This document shows, one piece after another, positions 46,537-54,812 of a stretch of 64,000 nucleotides of DNA. Each line of letters begins with the position of its first letter. The stretch's first letter is position 1. The position numbers were made by a program, and so were the translations under genes. The stretch lies in assembly GCF_002257665.1 (NCBI RefSeq), contig NZ_MQWB01000001.1, forward strand, positions 2,277,342-2,341,341, read 5' to 3'. The notes under the pieces are model-generated. The model was given only the letters and a program-made list of their open reading frames with translations, did no database searches and was not told where the DNA came from. This stretch comes from Rubricoccus marinus (GTDB lineage: Bacteria > Bacteroidota > Rhodothermia > Rhodothermales > Rubricoccaceae).

Positions 46537-47421
46537 ATGCCGCGCCTCGCTCTTGCCCCTCTCCTCTTCGCCCTCGTGCTGGCCTCTGGCGCGGCGCAGG
46601 CGCAGAACCGTACGCTCACCACGCCCGAGGCGAGTCCGCACGCGCGCGTGGAACAGACGGTCGGCCTGACGGAGATGAGCGTGGAGTACCACCGCCCCGC
46701 CGCCCGCGGGCGCGAGATCTGGGGCGGCCTGGTGCCCTACGGCGAGGTGTGGCGCGCGGGCGCCAACGAGAACACCGTGTTCGAGACCTCGACCGCGATC
46801 ATGATTGAGGGTCAGCCTCTCGAAGCGGGTCGCTACGGCCTGCACACGATTCCGGGCGAAGGCGAATGGACCGTCATCTTCTCCACGATGGCCGACGCCT
46901 GGGGCTCGTATTCCTATGACCGCGCCGAGGACGCCCTACGCGTGACGGTCGCGCCGCGCTCGGCGCCAGAGGCCGAGCGCCTGCAGTACCGCTTTGACGC
47001 CCCCTCCGCCTCTGGCGCGACCCTCGTGCTGCACTGGGCGGGGCTGGAAGTGCCCGTTTCCGTGACGGTGGACACGCCTGCGGTCGTGCTCGCGAGCATG
47101 GAGCGCGAGCTTCGCGGCGTGCCGCGCTTCTTCTGGGAGGGCTGGAATCAGATCGCGGAGTACGCGCTGGACAACGAGATGCGCATGGAGGAGGCGCTGA
47201 CCTGGGTGGAGACCTCCATCGCGCGGCAACCCACCTTCGCCAACCGCATGACCAAGGCAGGGCTTCTGGCGGCGCTGGGTCAGACGCAAGAGGCCGAGGC
47301 GGTCCGGGAGGACGCGCACGTCTCGGCAAGCGCGGAGGAGGTGCGGGCCTGGGCGCGCGCCCGGCAGCAGGCCGGGCAGACGGACCAGGCGGAAGCGGCG
47401 CTAGAGCGGATCGGGGGGTGA
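46537..47421 (+). CDS. DUF2911 secreted protein with helical repeats
   Basis: This 294-residue protein has a signal peptide (1-22, AQAQ) and a DUF2911 domain (about 23-190). The diagnostic segment is SVEYHRPAARGREIWGGLVPYGEVWRAGANENTVFE, followed by GRYGLHTIPGEGEWTVIFS and LVLHWAGLEVPV. The last 100 residues are TPR-like helices (EEALTWVETSIARQPTFANRMTKAGLLAALGQTQEA). The family is common in Bacteroidota-type genomes, function unknown. The genome motif begins right after its TGA stop. Confidence 0.88.
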   Translation: MPRLALAPLLFALVLASGAAQAQNRTLTTPEASPHARVEQTVGLTEMSVEYHRPAARGREIWGGLVPYGEVWRAGANENTVFETSTAIMIEGQPLEAGRYGLHTIPGEGEWTVIFSTMADAWGSYSYDRAEDALRVTVAPRSAPEAERLQYRFDAPSASGATLVLHWAGLEVPVSVTVDTPAVVLASMERELRGVPRFFWEGWNQIAEYALDNEMRMEEALTWVETSIARQPTFANRMTKAGLLAALGQTQEAEAVREDAHVSASAEEVRAWARARQQAGQTDQAEAALERIGG

Positions 47422-47437
47422 GCCTCTGGCGCCAGAG
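47422..47437. repeat. Motif pair immediately after the DUF2911 stop (one arm mutated)
   Basis: GCCTCTGGCGCCAGAG starts at the first base after TGA; the right arm reads CGCCAGAGAC instead of CGCCAGAGGC. Confidence 0.85.
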
Positions 47438-47445
47438 ACTACAGA

Positions 47446-47478
47446 AAACGCCCCGGCGCGCGATGCGCCGGGGCGTTT
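47446..47478. terminator. Strong bidirectional intrinsic terminator
   Basis: AAACGCCCCGGCGC and GCGCCGGGGCGTTT form a perfect 14-bp stem with a 5-base loop, preceded by an A-run and followed by TTT. It sits between convergent DUF2911 and TonB-receptor-like genes and can serve both. Confidence 0.9.
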
Positions 47479-47490
47479 GTGCGGAAGGCC

Positions 47491-47508
47491 CGCCAGAGGC
47501 CTCTGGCG
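47491..47508. repeat. Palindromic motif pair next to the receptor gene stop
   Basis: CGCCAGAGGCCTCTGGCG lies six bases beyond the receptor stop codon, giving this convergent gap two motif pairs plus an ordinary terminator. Confidence 0.9.
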
Positions 47509-47514
47509 AAAAGC

Positions 47515-49959
47515 CTAGTACTCCTCGCCGCCGCCATAGTCGCCGCCGCCCTGCTGGCCGCGCTCCCGCTGCGGCTCCTGCTGGCCAAAGGTGTACGAGA
47601 ACGTGAGGCCGACCTGCTGCGCGCCCCAGTCCCGCGAGACCTCCTGGTAGAGGTCCACGCCATCCTGGACGTAGGAGAACCCGGCGAGGCCGAGCGGATC
47701 GCGCGCCTGGAGCGTGAGCGAGGCCTTGTCACCGAGAAGCCTCTGGCGAAGCGCAAGGTCGATAAACGTGCGGGCGCCGACGCGGCCCTGCTCGGTATCA
47801 ATGGGCGCGGTGTAGCGCGCCGTCGCCTGGAGGTCAAGGGCGCCGACGCCGAAGCGGTCGCCAAAGCTGTAGTTCGCGTTGACGCGTGTGCCCCAACCGT
47901 AGGCGTCGCTGGAGAGCGCGGCCTGGGTCGTGGTGCCATCGGTCTGGAGCCGGTAGCCTTCGAGGCTTATGAAGCCCTTGAGGCCGCCGATGCCGTCGAA
48001 CGAGACGACGCCTTCGGCGCCCCACGCATCAGCGGTGTCGAGGTTGTCAGTGGTGCGGACCGTCACGCCGTCCTCGCGCACCGTCGTGATCCGGCGGATG
48101 ACGTCTGTCGTATGGCGGTAGTACGGCGTGATGGACAGCGAACCGAACCCGGTGATCTGCTCGGCGCGGATCTCGAAGGAGTCCGTGTATTCAGGCTTCA
48201 GGGCGGGGTTGCCGACTCGGATGTTGTCCGGGTTCTCGGGTGAGACGAACGGGTTGAGTTCCCACCGGCGCGGGCGGTTGATGCGCCGGCTGTAGCCGCC
48301 GCGGAGCGTGGTGTACTCCGATGGCTTGACCGAGAGGTACGCGCTCGGGAAAAGGCTCTGGTAGTCGTTGTCGTAGCTCTGATCGGTCGTGAGCAGGTCG
48401 AAGGTGGTCACGGCCTGCTCGGCGCGGAGACCGAGTTGGACGCCGAACAGACCCCAGTCTCGCGAGGCCTGAGCATACACTGCCTGGACGCGCTCGTCGA
48501 AGTCGTAGGCGTTGTTGAGGTCGAGGTCCGGCACCAGCTGGCCGCTGGCGTCATCGGTCTTTTGCGCGTCCACGTCGCTCGATTCCAGCTCAATGCTGCC
48601 GTTGTAGCCGAAGTCGACCTGGAATCCCGCCAGAGGCCGGGTGTAGTCCACGCGGAACTCCAGCTCACGCTCGGAATCGTTCTCGTCGGTCTGCTGCGGC
48701 GCGTCGAGGTCGTCGCCCACTCCGGAGAGCACGGTGTTGCGGAAGGTCTGGAGTTCGCCCTCTTCCTCGGCCTCGGCGTTGCCCTCAACGGTGAGCGTGT
48801 GCCGCTCGCCGAAGGTCTGCCGTAGGCCCAGGCGGATGCCACCGGAGTAGCCGTCGCCCAGTTCGGTCGCGAGGCGCTCGTACCGGAGCATCGGGGCGCC
48901 AGAGGCGTCGGCGCGGAGCGTGGTGTTGAGCTCCTCTTCGTCGCTGTCCTGCACGCTGAGTTGGAACTGTGAGGTGAGAACGGTCGCGCGCGAAATGGAG
49001 TAGTCGGCAGCGAAGCTGACGAAGTTGCTCGTGCGGTTGCGCTCCTGCATCTCGATCTGGTCCAGGGAAGACGGGGCCAGCTCGTAGCGGTTGATGCGGA
49101 AGCTCGTGCCCGTGCCTGCGCGCACGTCGCCGCGGTAGCCGTACGTCGCCGCGAGCGACCACGGGCCTTTGCCGTAGGTCAGCGCGCCGGTCGCGTTCAG
49201 CCCGCCCTGGGTATCGGTCCCGGCGGTCAGCGTGCCGCCCAGCCCGAGGTCCGTGTTCTCCTTGAGCACGATGTTGATGATGCCCCCCACCCCATCGGGC
49301 TCGAAGGCCGCAGACGGGTTCGGGATCACCTCCACCCGCTCGATGGTGCCCGCCGGCAGGCTGCGGAGGTACGACGCGATAAAGTCGCCAGAGACCGGCG
49401 ATGGGCGGCCGTTGACGAACACGGCGACGCTGCCCGCACCGCGAAGCGAGACGTTGCCGTCGATGTCCACGTCTACCGAGGGCAGGTTCGCGAGTACGTC
49501 GGTCGCGCTGCCGCCAGAGGAGACAGGATCGTCGGCGGTGTTGTACACCGTCCGGTCGATGCGCGAGGCGACCTGCGTGCGCTCGCCCTGGACGCTGACC
49601 GTTGCGAGGGCCTCGGTATCGGGCGAGAGCCGGACCGCGCCCACCTCCACCGGCTGAGCCCCCAACGTCAGCCTCTGGCGCACGTCGCCATAGCCGACGA
49701 AGCTGACGACAAGGGTGTACTGTCCGCGCTCGGCGGTCACGCTGAACTCGCCGTCGAGGTTGGCCGAGCCGCCGCCGACCAACGTGGAGTCGGCGCCGAG
49801 CGACCACAGCGCGACGGTCGCGGTGGGAAGCGGGAGGTCGCTCTCGGCGTCCAGCACGCGGCCCGTAACCGAGCCGTCTTGCGCGAGGGCCTCTGGCGCC
49901 ACCGCGCCAGAGGCGAAGATGACGAATGCGAGAAGGGAAAGGCGAAGCAAGCGGTGCAT
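47515..49959 (-). CDS. TonB-dependent receptor-like outer-membrane protein with carboxypeptidase-regulatory domain
   Basis: This 814-residue protein has a signal peptide (1-26), an N-terminal CarboxypepD_reg-like beta-sandwich (about 27-115; GSVTGRVLDAESDLPLPTATVAL...SFVGYGDVRQRL) and a plug domain (TDVLANLPSVDVDIDGNVSLRGAGSVAVFVNGRPSP, about 150-230). An approximately 550-residue outer-membrane beta-barrel ends in a Gln/Gly/Glu-rich tail (GQQGGGDYGGGEEY). It resembles the OMP_b-brl_3 receptors of Bacteroidota-type bacteria. No TonB box or SusD partner is nearby, so substrate and energy coupling are uncertain. The ATG at 49959 sits at the signal peptide. Confidence 0.88.
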   Translation of the reverse strand: MHRLLRLSLLAFVIFASGAVAPEALAQDGSVTGRVLDAESDLPLPTATVALWSLGADSTLVGGGSANLDGEFSVTAERGQYTLVVSFVGYGDVRQRLTLGAQPVEVGAVRLSPDTEALATVSVQGERTQVASRIDRTVYNTADDPVSSGGSATDVLANLPSVDVDIDGNVSLRGAGSVAVFVNGRPSPVSGDFIASYLRSLPAGTIERVEVIPNPSAAFEPDGVGGIINIVLKENTDLGLGGTLTAGTDTQGGLNATGALTYGKGPWSLAATYGYRGDVRAGTGTSFRINRYELAPSSLDQIEMQERNRTSNFVSFAADYSISRATVLTSQFQLSVQDSDEEELNTTLRADASGAPMLRYERLATELGDGYSGGIRLGLRQTFGERHTLTVEGNAEAEEEGELQTFRNTVLSGVGDDLDAPQQTDENDSERELEFRVDYTRPLAGFQVDFGYNGSIELESSDVDAQKTDDASGQLVPDLDLNNAYDFDERVQAVYAQASRDWGLFGVQLGLRAEQAVTTFDLLTTDQSYDNDYQSLFPSAYLSVKPSEYTTLRGGYSRRINRPRRWELNPFVSPENPDNIRVGNPALKPEYTDSFEIRAEQITGFGSLSITPYYRHTTDVIRRITTVREDGVTVRTTDNLDTADAWGAEGVVSFDGIGGLKGFISLEGYRLQTDGTTTQAALSSDAYGWGTRVNANYSFGDRFGVGALDLQATARYTAPIDTEQGRVGARTFIDLALRQRLLGDKASLTLQARDPLGLAGFSYVQDGVDLYQEVSRDWGAQQVGLTFSYTFGQQEPQRERGQQGGGDYGGGEEY

Positions 49960-50092
49960 GATGTCGGGTGGGATTCTGGTGGGCAAATCGCGCGACGCCC
50001 GCACAGATCCTCTGGCTGTTACGAGTAGCACGTCCGTGTCACGAACGGTCCTCAGAGCGCTCAACTCGGGGAAACGGCGGCTCGCCAGAGGC

Positions 50093-50100
50093 TAGATTGT
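50093..50100 (+). promoter_or_regulatory. Candidate -7 box directly before the sensor-kinase start
   Basis: TAGATTGT ends four bases before the ATG at 50105 (an in-frame GTG overlaps it). If real, the mRNA is leaderless. Confidence 0.25.
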
Positions 50101-50104
50101 GCGC

Positions 50105-51382
50105 ATGATTCCGCCGGACCCGACGCCTATGACGCCCGCCCGGCCGTGGTCCCGTCGCATGGAAGGGGCTGTGGCCGTCGCCTTCTGGTTCACGCTCGGG
50201 CTGCTGATGTCGGCGCGCGAGATCTCGCGGTCTGGACCCGGAGAGCCCATCGCGTGGAACGCGATCGCCGAGATGATGGCCGAGATCGGACTGTGGGCGC
50301 TGCTGACGCCCGCCGTTTTCTGGCTCGTCCGCCGCGCTCCAGCCGAACGCGGCGCGTGGGTAAGCCGGATCGCGTTGCAAGTCGTGGCCGGTCTCGCGAT
50401 CGCGTTCGTCGTGGAATACATCACGCGCGGCGTTTTCCGCCCGTTGCTCCGAGGGCCGGTCCCGTTGGACCGCCAGTGGACCGCCGCGGGGTCGTTCGTG
50501 CGGCTCCGGATGCTGGACGAGGTGGTGGTGTACCTCGCGATCCTCGCCGCCGGGTACGCCCGGACCGCGATGTTTCAGGTGCAGGAGCGGCGGGCCGAGG
50601 CCGAGCGCCTGCGCTCCGAGCGAGCGCAACTGGTCGCGGACCGCGCGCGGCTCGAAGCCCAGCTCGCCGAAGCGCGGCTCTCCGCCCTTCGGATGCAGCT
50701 CAACCCGCATTTCCTCTTTAATACGCTCAACGCCGTGAGCGCGCTCGTTGAGCACGACCCTGCGGGCGTTCGGACGATGATCGCGCGGCTGAGCAGCCTC
50801 TTGCGCCGTGTGCTGGATTCAGACGGGAGCGTTCAGGAGATGCCGCTGCGCGAGGAGGCCGACTTCCTTCGCGACTACCTGGACGTGCAACAGATCCGGC
50901 TTCAGGACCGCCTGCGCGTCGAGGAGTCATGGGAGCCCGGTACGCTCGCCGCACTCGTGCCACCTCTCATCCTGCAGCCGCTCGTGGAAAACGCGGTCGG
51001 CCACGGCATCTCCCAGATCTCCGACCGCGTCGGAACGGTGCGGCTCTCGGCTTCGCGAGTCGGCGCCACGCTCGTGCTGCGCGTGGAGGACGACGGCCCG
51101 GGCCTGCCGCCAGAGGCCAAAAGCTCCCGCCTCGGCGTTGGGCTTGCCAACACGCGAGCGCGCCTGGACGCGCTCTACGGTGGCGCGGCTTCCCTGACGC
51201 TGTCCCCGGCCTCTGGCGGCGGCGTCGTGGCCGAGGTCGTGATTCCGTACCGCAGCGTGGGCTCGCCAGAGGCCAGAGCCCCGTTGCAGAACGGGGCGGC
51301 AGAGCAGGCGCCCGCGAGGGTGCAGGCCGGCTCGTTAGAGGCGCCTTTGGCGGACGAGCCTCTTAGCCAGGTGTGGCCATGA
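50105..51382 (+). CDS. LytS-type sensor histidine kinase
   Basis: This 425-residue membrane kinase has four N-terminal helices (about 20-36, 55-75, 88-108, 138-156). A coiled coil follows, then the His-kinase domain with phospho-His202 in LRMQLNPHFLFNTLNAVSAL. The ATPase motifs are PLVENAVGHGI (N-box) and DDGPGLP (G1), then SRLGVGLANTRARLDALYG (G2). The last 45 residues are a non-conserved Ala/Pro tail with motif copies. It overlaps the response-regulator gene (ATGA). It belongs to the HPK8/LytS-AlgZ class. Confidence 0.93.
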   Translation: MIPPDPTPMTPARPWSRRMEGAVAVAFWFTLGLLMSAREISRSGPGEPIAWNAIAEMMAEIGLWALLTPAVFWLVRRAPAERGAWVSRIALQVVAGLAIAFVVEYITRGVFRPLLRGPVPLDRQWTAAGSFVRLRMLDEVVVYLAILAAGYARTAMFQVQERRAEAERLRSERAQLVADRARLEAQLAEARLSALRMQLNPHFLFNTLNAVSALVEHDPAGVRTMIARLSSLLRRVLDSDGSVQEMPLREEADFLRDYLDVQQIRLQDRLRVEESWEPGTLAALVPPLILQPLVENAVGHGISQISDRVGTVRLSASRVGATLVLRVEDDGPGLPPEAKSSRLGVGLANTRARLDALYGGAASLTLSPASGGGVVAEVVIPYRSVGSPEARAPLQNGAAEQAPARVQAGSLEAPLADEPLSQVWP

Positions 51383-52173
51383 GCAGCCCGCTTCGCGTCC
51401 TCGTCGTCGACGATGAGCCCCTCGCGCGACGGCGCGTCGAGGACCTCATCGCGCGGGCCTCTGGCGTGGAGGTGGTGGGCACCGCCGCGACGGGTCCGCA
51501 GGCGATCGCGGCGCTGGAGAAGCACCAGGCGGAGGGCGAGCCCATCGACATCGTGTTTCTAGACGTGCGGATGCCGGGGATGAGCGGGCTGGACGTGATC
51601 CATGAGTTTGGCGTGGACGCGATGCCGGAGACGGTTTTCGTGACGGCGTACGATCAGCATGCCATCGCGGCGTTCGACGCGGCTGCGGCGGACTACCTCC
51701 TGAAGCCGTACGACGACGAGCGGTTCGCGCAAGCACTGAAGCGGGCGTGCCGTGCCGTCCGTTTCCGCCAGGTCGAAGGTCGCCAGAGGCCCACTTCTGC
51801 CGAGGCCCCCACGTACCTCGAACGGTTTCCCGTAGACGTCCGCGGCCAGACCGCGTTTGTCCCGGTTTTGGACGTGGCGTACATCTCCGCCTCCGGTCCG
51901 TACGCTGAGCTGCACGCCCGAGACGACGTGTACGTGATCCGAGAGACGATGCAGGAGATCGAGGATGCGCTGGACCCCGCGCTCTTTGCCCGCATCCACC
52001 GCTCGACGATCGTCCAACTCGGGCACGTCGAGGCGATGATGACGGCGGCCGGCGGCAGTTACTCGGTGCGCCTCCGGGACGGGCCCGTTCTGAGCGTGAG
52101 CCGGTCGCGCCGCCACGACGTGTTGGAGCGGCTGAGCGCTACCCCCACGCGGGCGTCCAAGTCAGGGGCGTAG
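51379..52173 (+). CDS. LytTR-family response regulator
   Basis: This 264-residue regulator has a receiver domain (5-120; Asp62 in VFLDVRMPGMSG, Lys in YLLKPYDDERF) and a C-terminal LytTR DNA-binding domain (about 150-255; VPVLDVAYISASGPYAELHARDDVYVIRETMQEIEDAL, FARIHRSTIVQL). It is the cognate partner of the LytS-type kinase whose gene it overlaps by four bases. Targets are unknown; LytTR regulators often bind paired direct repeats, which I did not find locally. Confidence 0.94.
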   Translation: MSSPLRVLVVDDEPLARRRVEDLIARASGVEVVGTAATGPQAIAALEKHQAEGEPIDIVFLDVRMPGMSGLDVIHEFGVDAMPETVFVTAYDQHAIAAFDAAAADYLLKPYDDERFAQALKRACRAVRFRQVEGRQRPTSAEAPTYLERFPVDVRGQTAFVPVLDVAYISASGPYAELHARDDVYVIRETMQEIEDALDPALFARIHRSTIVQLGHVEAMMTAAGGSYSVRLRDGPVLSVSRSRRHDVLERLSATPTRASKSGA

Positions 52174-52265
52174 CCGAGCGCGCCGCCAGAGGCCTCTTGC
52201 GCCCCTATTGACCCCTCTTCTAGCAGCGTGGTCCGCGCAGCGTACGCGCGCCAGAGGCAAACAAA

Positions 52266-52293
52266 ACGCCCCGGCACGTCGGTACCGGGGCGT
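52266..52293 (-). terminator. Intrinsic terminator for the RlpA gene
   Basis: ACGCCCCGG and CCGGGGCGT flank a 10-base loop; on the minus strand the stem is followed by TTTTGTTTG. It lies 25 bases after the RlpA stop. Confidence 0.85.
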
Positions 52294-52317
52294 GGAGCCA
52301 AGGGCCGGAGGTGGCGC

Positions 52318-52797
52318 CTAGAAGTGGCGCACCTTGCGCGGCGGTGGCGTCCGGCGGCTGGGCAGAGCCGCGGGGTCCACGATCTCGTAGCCGATGCGGG
52401 CCGTGCCACGGCGGCGCATCTGAAGCTTGTCGGCGGCGGCGCCGGAGAGGTCCAGCACGCGGCCCCGCACGAACGGTCCGCGGTCGTTGACGCGCACCAT
52501 GATGCGGCGGCCGGTGCGCTCGTCCTCGACGCGGAGGAGCGTCCCAAAGGGGAGCGACCTGTGCGCGACGGTCATCGCGTTGTGGTTGTACCGCTCGCCA
52601 GAGGCGGTACGGCGGCCGTGGAGGGAGCGCGCGTAGTAGCTCGCGACGCCTCGGCGCACGTTGCGCTCGGCCCGGCGGCCGCCAGGCGTGATGGGGTCGC
52701 TAGAAGAGGCCGTGGGGCCGCTTGGAGCGGTCTGGGCAGGCGCGGGGGCCGCCAGAGGCAAGCCAAACAGGGAGATCAGGAGAGTCCAACGGAGCAC
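52318..52797 (-). CDS. RlpA-like septal lytic transglycosylase (DPBB domain)
   Basis: From a GTG at 52797 it is 159 residues with a signal peptide (about 1-22, ending APAQ) and a double-psi beta-barrel: GVASYYARSLHGRRTASGERYNHNAMTVAHRSLPFGTLLRVEDERTGRRIMVRVNDRGPFVRGRVLDLS. The catalytic His (AHRSLPFG) and Asp (VNDRGPF) known from RlpA are present. There is no SPOR domain, so it may be recruited differently. A longer reading from 52917 would begin upstream of a candidate promoter box and has no signal peptide at its start. Confidence 0.86.
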   Translation of the reverse strand: MLRWTLLISLFGLPLAAPAPAQTAPSGPTASSSDPITPGGRRAERNVRRGVASYYARSLHGRRTASGERYNHNAMTVAHRSLPFGTLLRVEDERTGRRIMVRVNDRGPFVRGRVLDLSGAAADKLQMRRRGTARIGYEIVDPAALPSRRTPPPRKVRHF

Positions 52798-52862
52798 ATG
52801 GTCACCGGGGAGTGGTACAGCGGAAACCGCGGGGTGAAGCGGTTGTATCGCGTTGCGATGCG

Positions 52863-52870
52863 AGAAGGTA
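52863..52870 (-). promoter_or_regulatory. Candidate -7 box for the RlpA gene
   Basis: TACCTTCT on the minus strand, 65 bases before the GTG start; it fits the TAnnTTC/G pattern and supports the shorter protein. Confidence 0.3.
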
Positions 52871-53027
52871 GGGCGTAACGATATAGCGGTCCTGTACAAC
52901 GCCCGGTATCGTAGCATCTTGGCCGCCCCTTAACTGCCTGTTCCACCCTGCCTAACAGAGCCTCCACACCGCGTTGTTGAATGCCGCTGATTCCGAGCCT
53001 CTGGCGGAAGAAGGCGCCGGGCGCGTC

Positions 53028-53035
53028 TATCTTGG
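53028..53035 (+). promoter_or_regulatory. Candidate -7 box almost touching the plsY start
   Basis: TATCTTGG ends three bases before the plsY ATG at 53039. A start site about 5-7 bases downstream would give a leaderless mRNA. Confidence 0.3.
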
Positions 53036-53038
53036 GGC

Positions 53039-53668
53039 ATGGTCGCTTTGCTGTTCGTCTGCGCCTACCTGCTGGGCGCCATTCCTTTTAGCCTCGTCGT
53101 GGCCAAAGCGCGCGGCGTGGACCTCCGTGCGCACGGCAGCGGCAACGCTGGCGCTACGAACGCGATGCGGGTGATGGGCCGAGGTCCGGGCGCCCTCGTG
53201 TTCATCCTGGACTTCCTCAAAGGGCTCGTTGCGACGGTCGCGCTGCCCATTCTCGTGTTGGGCGAGGGCGCACCCGTGTGGACGATGGTCGTCGCGGGCG
53301 CGGTCGCGATGCTGGGGCACGTCGTAACCGTTTGGGGCGCGTTGTTCTTCGGAGGCTGGAAGGGCGGCAAGGGCGTCGCGACCGGCGCGGGCATGCTGAC
53401 GGGATTGGTCCCTATCGCCGTTCTCGCCGGGCTGCTCGTCTTCGTCGTGACCGTTGCCAGCACGCGCTTGGTCTCGCTGGGCTCCATCCTCGCGGCGACC
53501 ACGATCCCCGCGACGCTCATCGTTCAGCAGTTCGTGCTCGGCCGCACCTTCGCGACGGCCATCTGGGTGTTCGCCCTCGCAGTCCCGCTGTTCATCGTGT
53601 GGACGCACCGAGACAACGTGCGGCGGCTGGTGACCGGAACCGAGGCCAAGGTCTCCGATCCCGCCTGA
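53039..53668 (+). CDS. plsY: Acyl-phosphate:glycerol-3-phosphate acyltransferase
   Basis: This 209-residue membrane enzyme makes lysophosphatidate from acyl-phosphate and glycerol-3-phosphate, the first step of phospholipid synthesis. Conserved loops are GAIPFSLVV, the glycerol-3-phosphate site GSGNAGATNAMRVMG, DFLKG and the phosphate-binding WKGGKGVATGAG. Five or six helices alternate with these loops as expected. The genome motif begins at the base after its TGA stop. CdsA, two steps later in the pathway, is encoded at the window's right edge. Confidence 0.95.
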   Translation: MVALLFVCAYLLGAIPFSLVVAKARGVDLRAHGSGNAGATNAMRVMGRGPGALVFILDFLKGLVATVALPILVLGEGAPVWTMVVAGAVAMLGHVVTVWGALFFGGWKGGKGVATGAGMLTGLVPIAVLAGLLVFVVTVASTRLVSLGSILAATTIPATLIVQQFVLGRTFATAIWVFALAVPLFIVWTHRDNVRRLVTGTEAKVSDPA

Positions 53669-53936
53669 GCCTCTGGCGCGGAGCGGTCGGGAGCGAGACG
53701 AGACGTCGCAAGCGGCCTCGCCCAGGAGCCCGGCGGCCTGCGCCTCTGGCGGCCGCTCCGATGCGAGGTGGGCTGAGCCCTAGAGTCCGTTTCTCCACCG
53801 TCCGACGTATCGCAGCGCATTGGCGTCAGCCTGGATGCGACGATCAGCAGGGAAACGTCGCGGCGGTCGAAACGCTCCGTGTGAGCCAGAGCGCCCCCCT
53901 CGCCCCCAAGATGGGGTTCAACGCGAGCGTGGACTT

Positions 53937-54695
53937 CTAGCTTCTGGCGCCAGAGGCGGCCTCGCTCACGACCGGCTGAAGCGTCTCCCACACCGTCGCG
54001 GCCATGATCTGGTGGCCTCTGGCGGTCGGGTGCACGCCGTCCTGCTGGTTGAGCGCGGGGTCGCCCGCGACGCCGTCCAGCAAGAACGGCAAGAAAGCCG
54101 CGTCGTAGTCCGCGGCTACGTCGCGGAAGACCTGTCGGTAGGCGTCGCCGTAAGCCGCGCCGAGGTTGGGCAAGGCCTCCAAGCCCGCGACGACGAGCCG
54201 GGCCTCTGGCGCGACCTCGCGCACCTTGTCTAGCGTGGCGCGGAGGTTCTTTTCCGTCTCCGCCGGCGGCTGGCCCCGCAACATGTCGTTGGCGCCGAGC
54301 GCGAGCATGAACACGTCGGGCGTGTTGCGCGAGAGGATCCAGTCCACGCGGCGCAGACCGCCCGCGCTGGTCTCCCCGCTCAGCCCCGCGTTGACGACGC
54401 GCGCCGGGACGCCAGAGGCCTCCATCTTCCCCGCGAGTAGCGCGGGGTACGCCGTCTCGTCGGGGTTCGCGAGGCCATAGCCCGCCGTGAGGCTGTCGCC
54501 GAAAAAGACGACCGTGAGCGTATCGCTCGCGGCCTCTGGCGTGGGGTTGCCCGGCAGGTCCGGCGTGGACGGGGAGGCGACGGTCGCCGTCGCGCTGGGC
54601 TCGGACGGAACATCGGAGGTCGGAGGCTCGGGGGCGTCGGAGCCGCCGCAGCCCGCGAGGCCAGCAGCGAGGAGCACGAGAAGGGAGAAGCGCAT
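53937..54695 (-). CDS. SGNH/GDSL-family arylesterase lipoprotein (TesA-like)
   Basis: This 252-residue protein has a lipobox (LAGC, Cys16) and a Ser/Pro-rich linker with motif copies. The SGNH hydrolase fold from about residue 60 has block I GDSLTAGYG (Ser nucleophile), block II Gly in GLSGETSAGG, block III GANDMLRG and block V DGVHPTARGH (catalytic Asp/His). It resembles TesA/arylesterase enzymes acting on short acyl esters. As a lipoprotein it should work in the periplasm or on a membrane surface. It ends in frame with a motif pair (AASGARS). Confidence 0.9.
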   Translation of the reverse strand: MRFSLLVLLAAGLAGCGGSDAPEPPTSDVPSEPSATATVASPSTPDLPGNPTPEAASDTLTVVFFGDSLTAGYGLANPDETAYPALLAGKMEASGVPARVVNAGLSGETSAGGLRRVDWILSRNTPDVFMLALGANDMLRGQPPAETEKNLRATLDKVREVAPEARLVVAGLEALPNLGAAYGDAYRQVFRDVAADYDAAFLPFLLDGVAGDPALNQQDGVHPTARGHQIMAATVWETLQPVVSEAASGARS

Positions 54696-54812
54696 GTCGG
54701 AATCCAGTAGAGGCGGGGTTCACCCGCCCTGAGGGTGCGTGTTCCGCCTAACGCGGCGCCAGAGGCCGTCGTGTGCGGGGCGCGTCTCTGCCGTCGGCCT
54801 CTGGCGCGAGCC

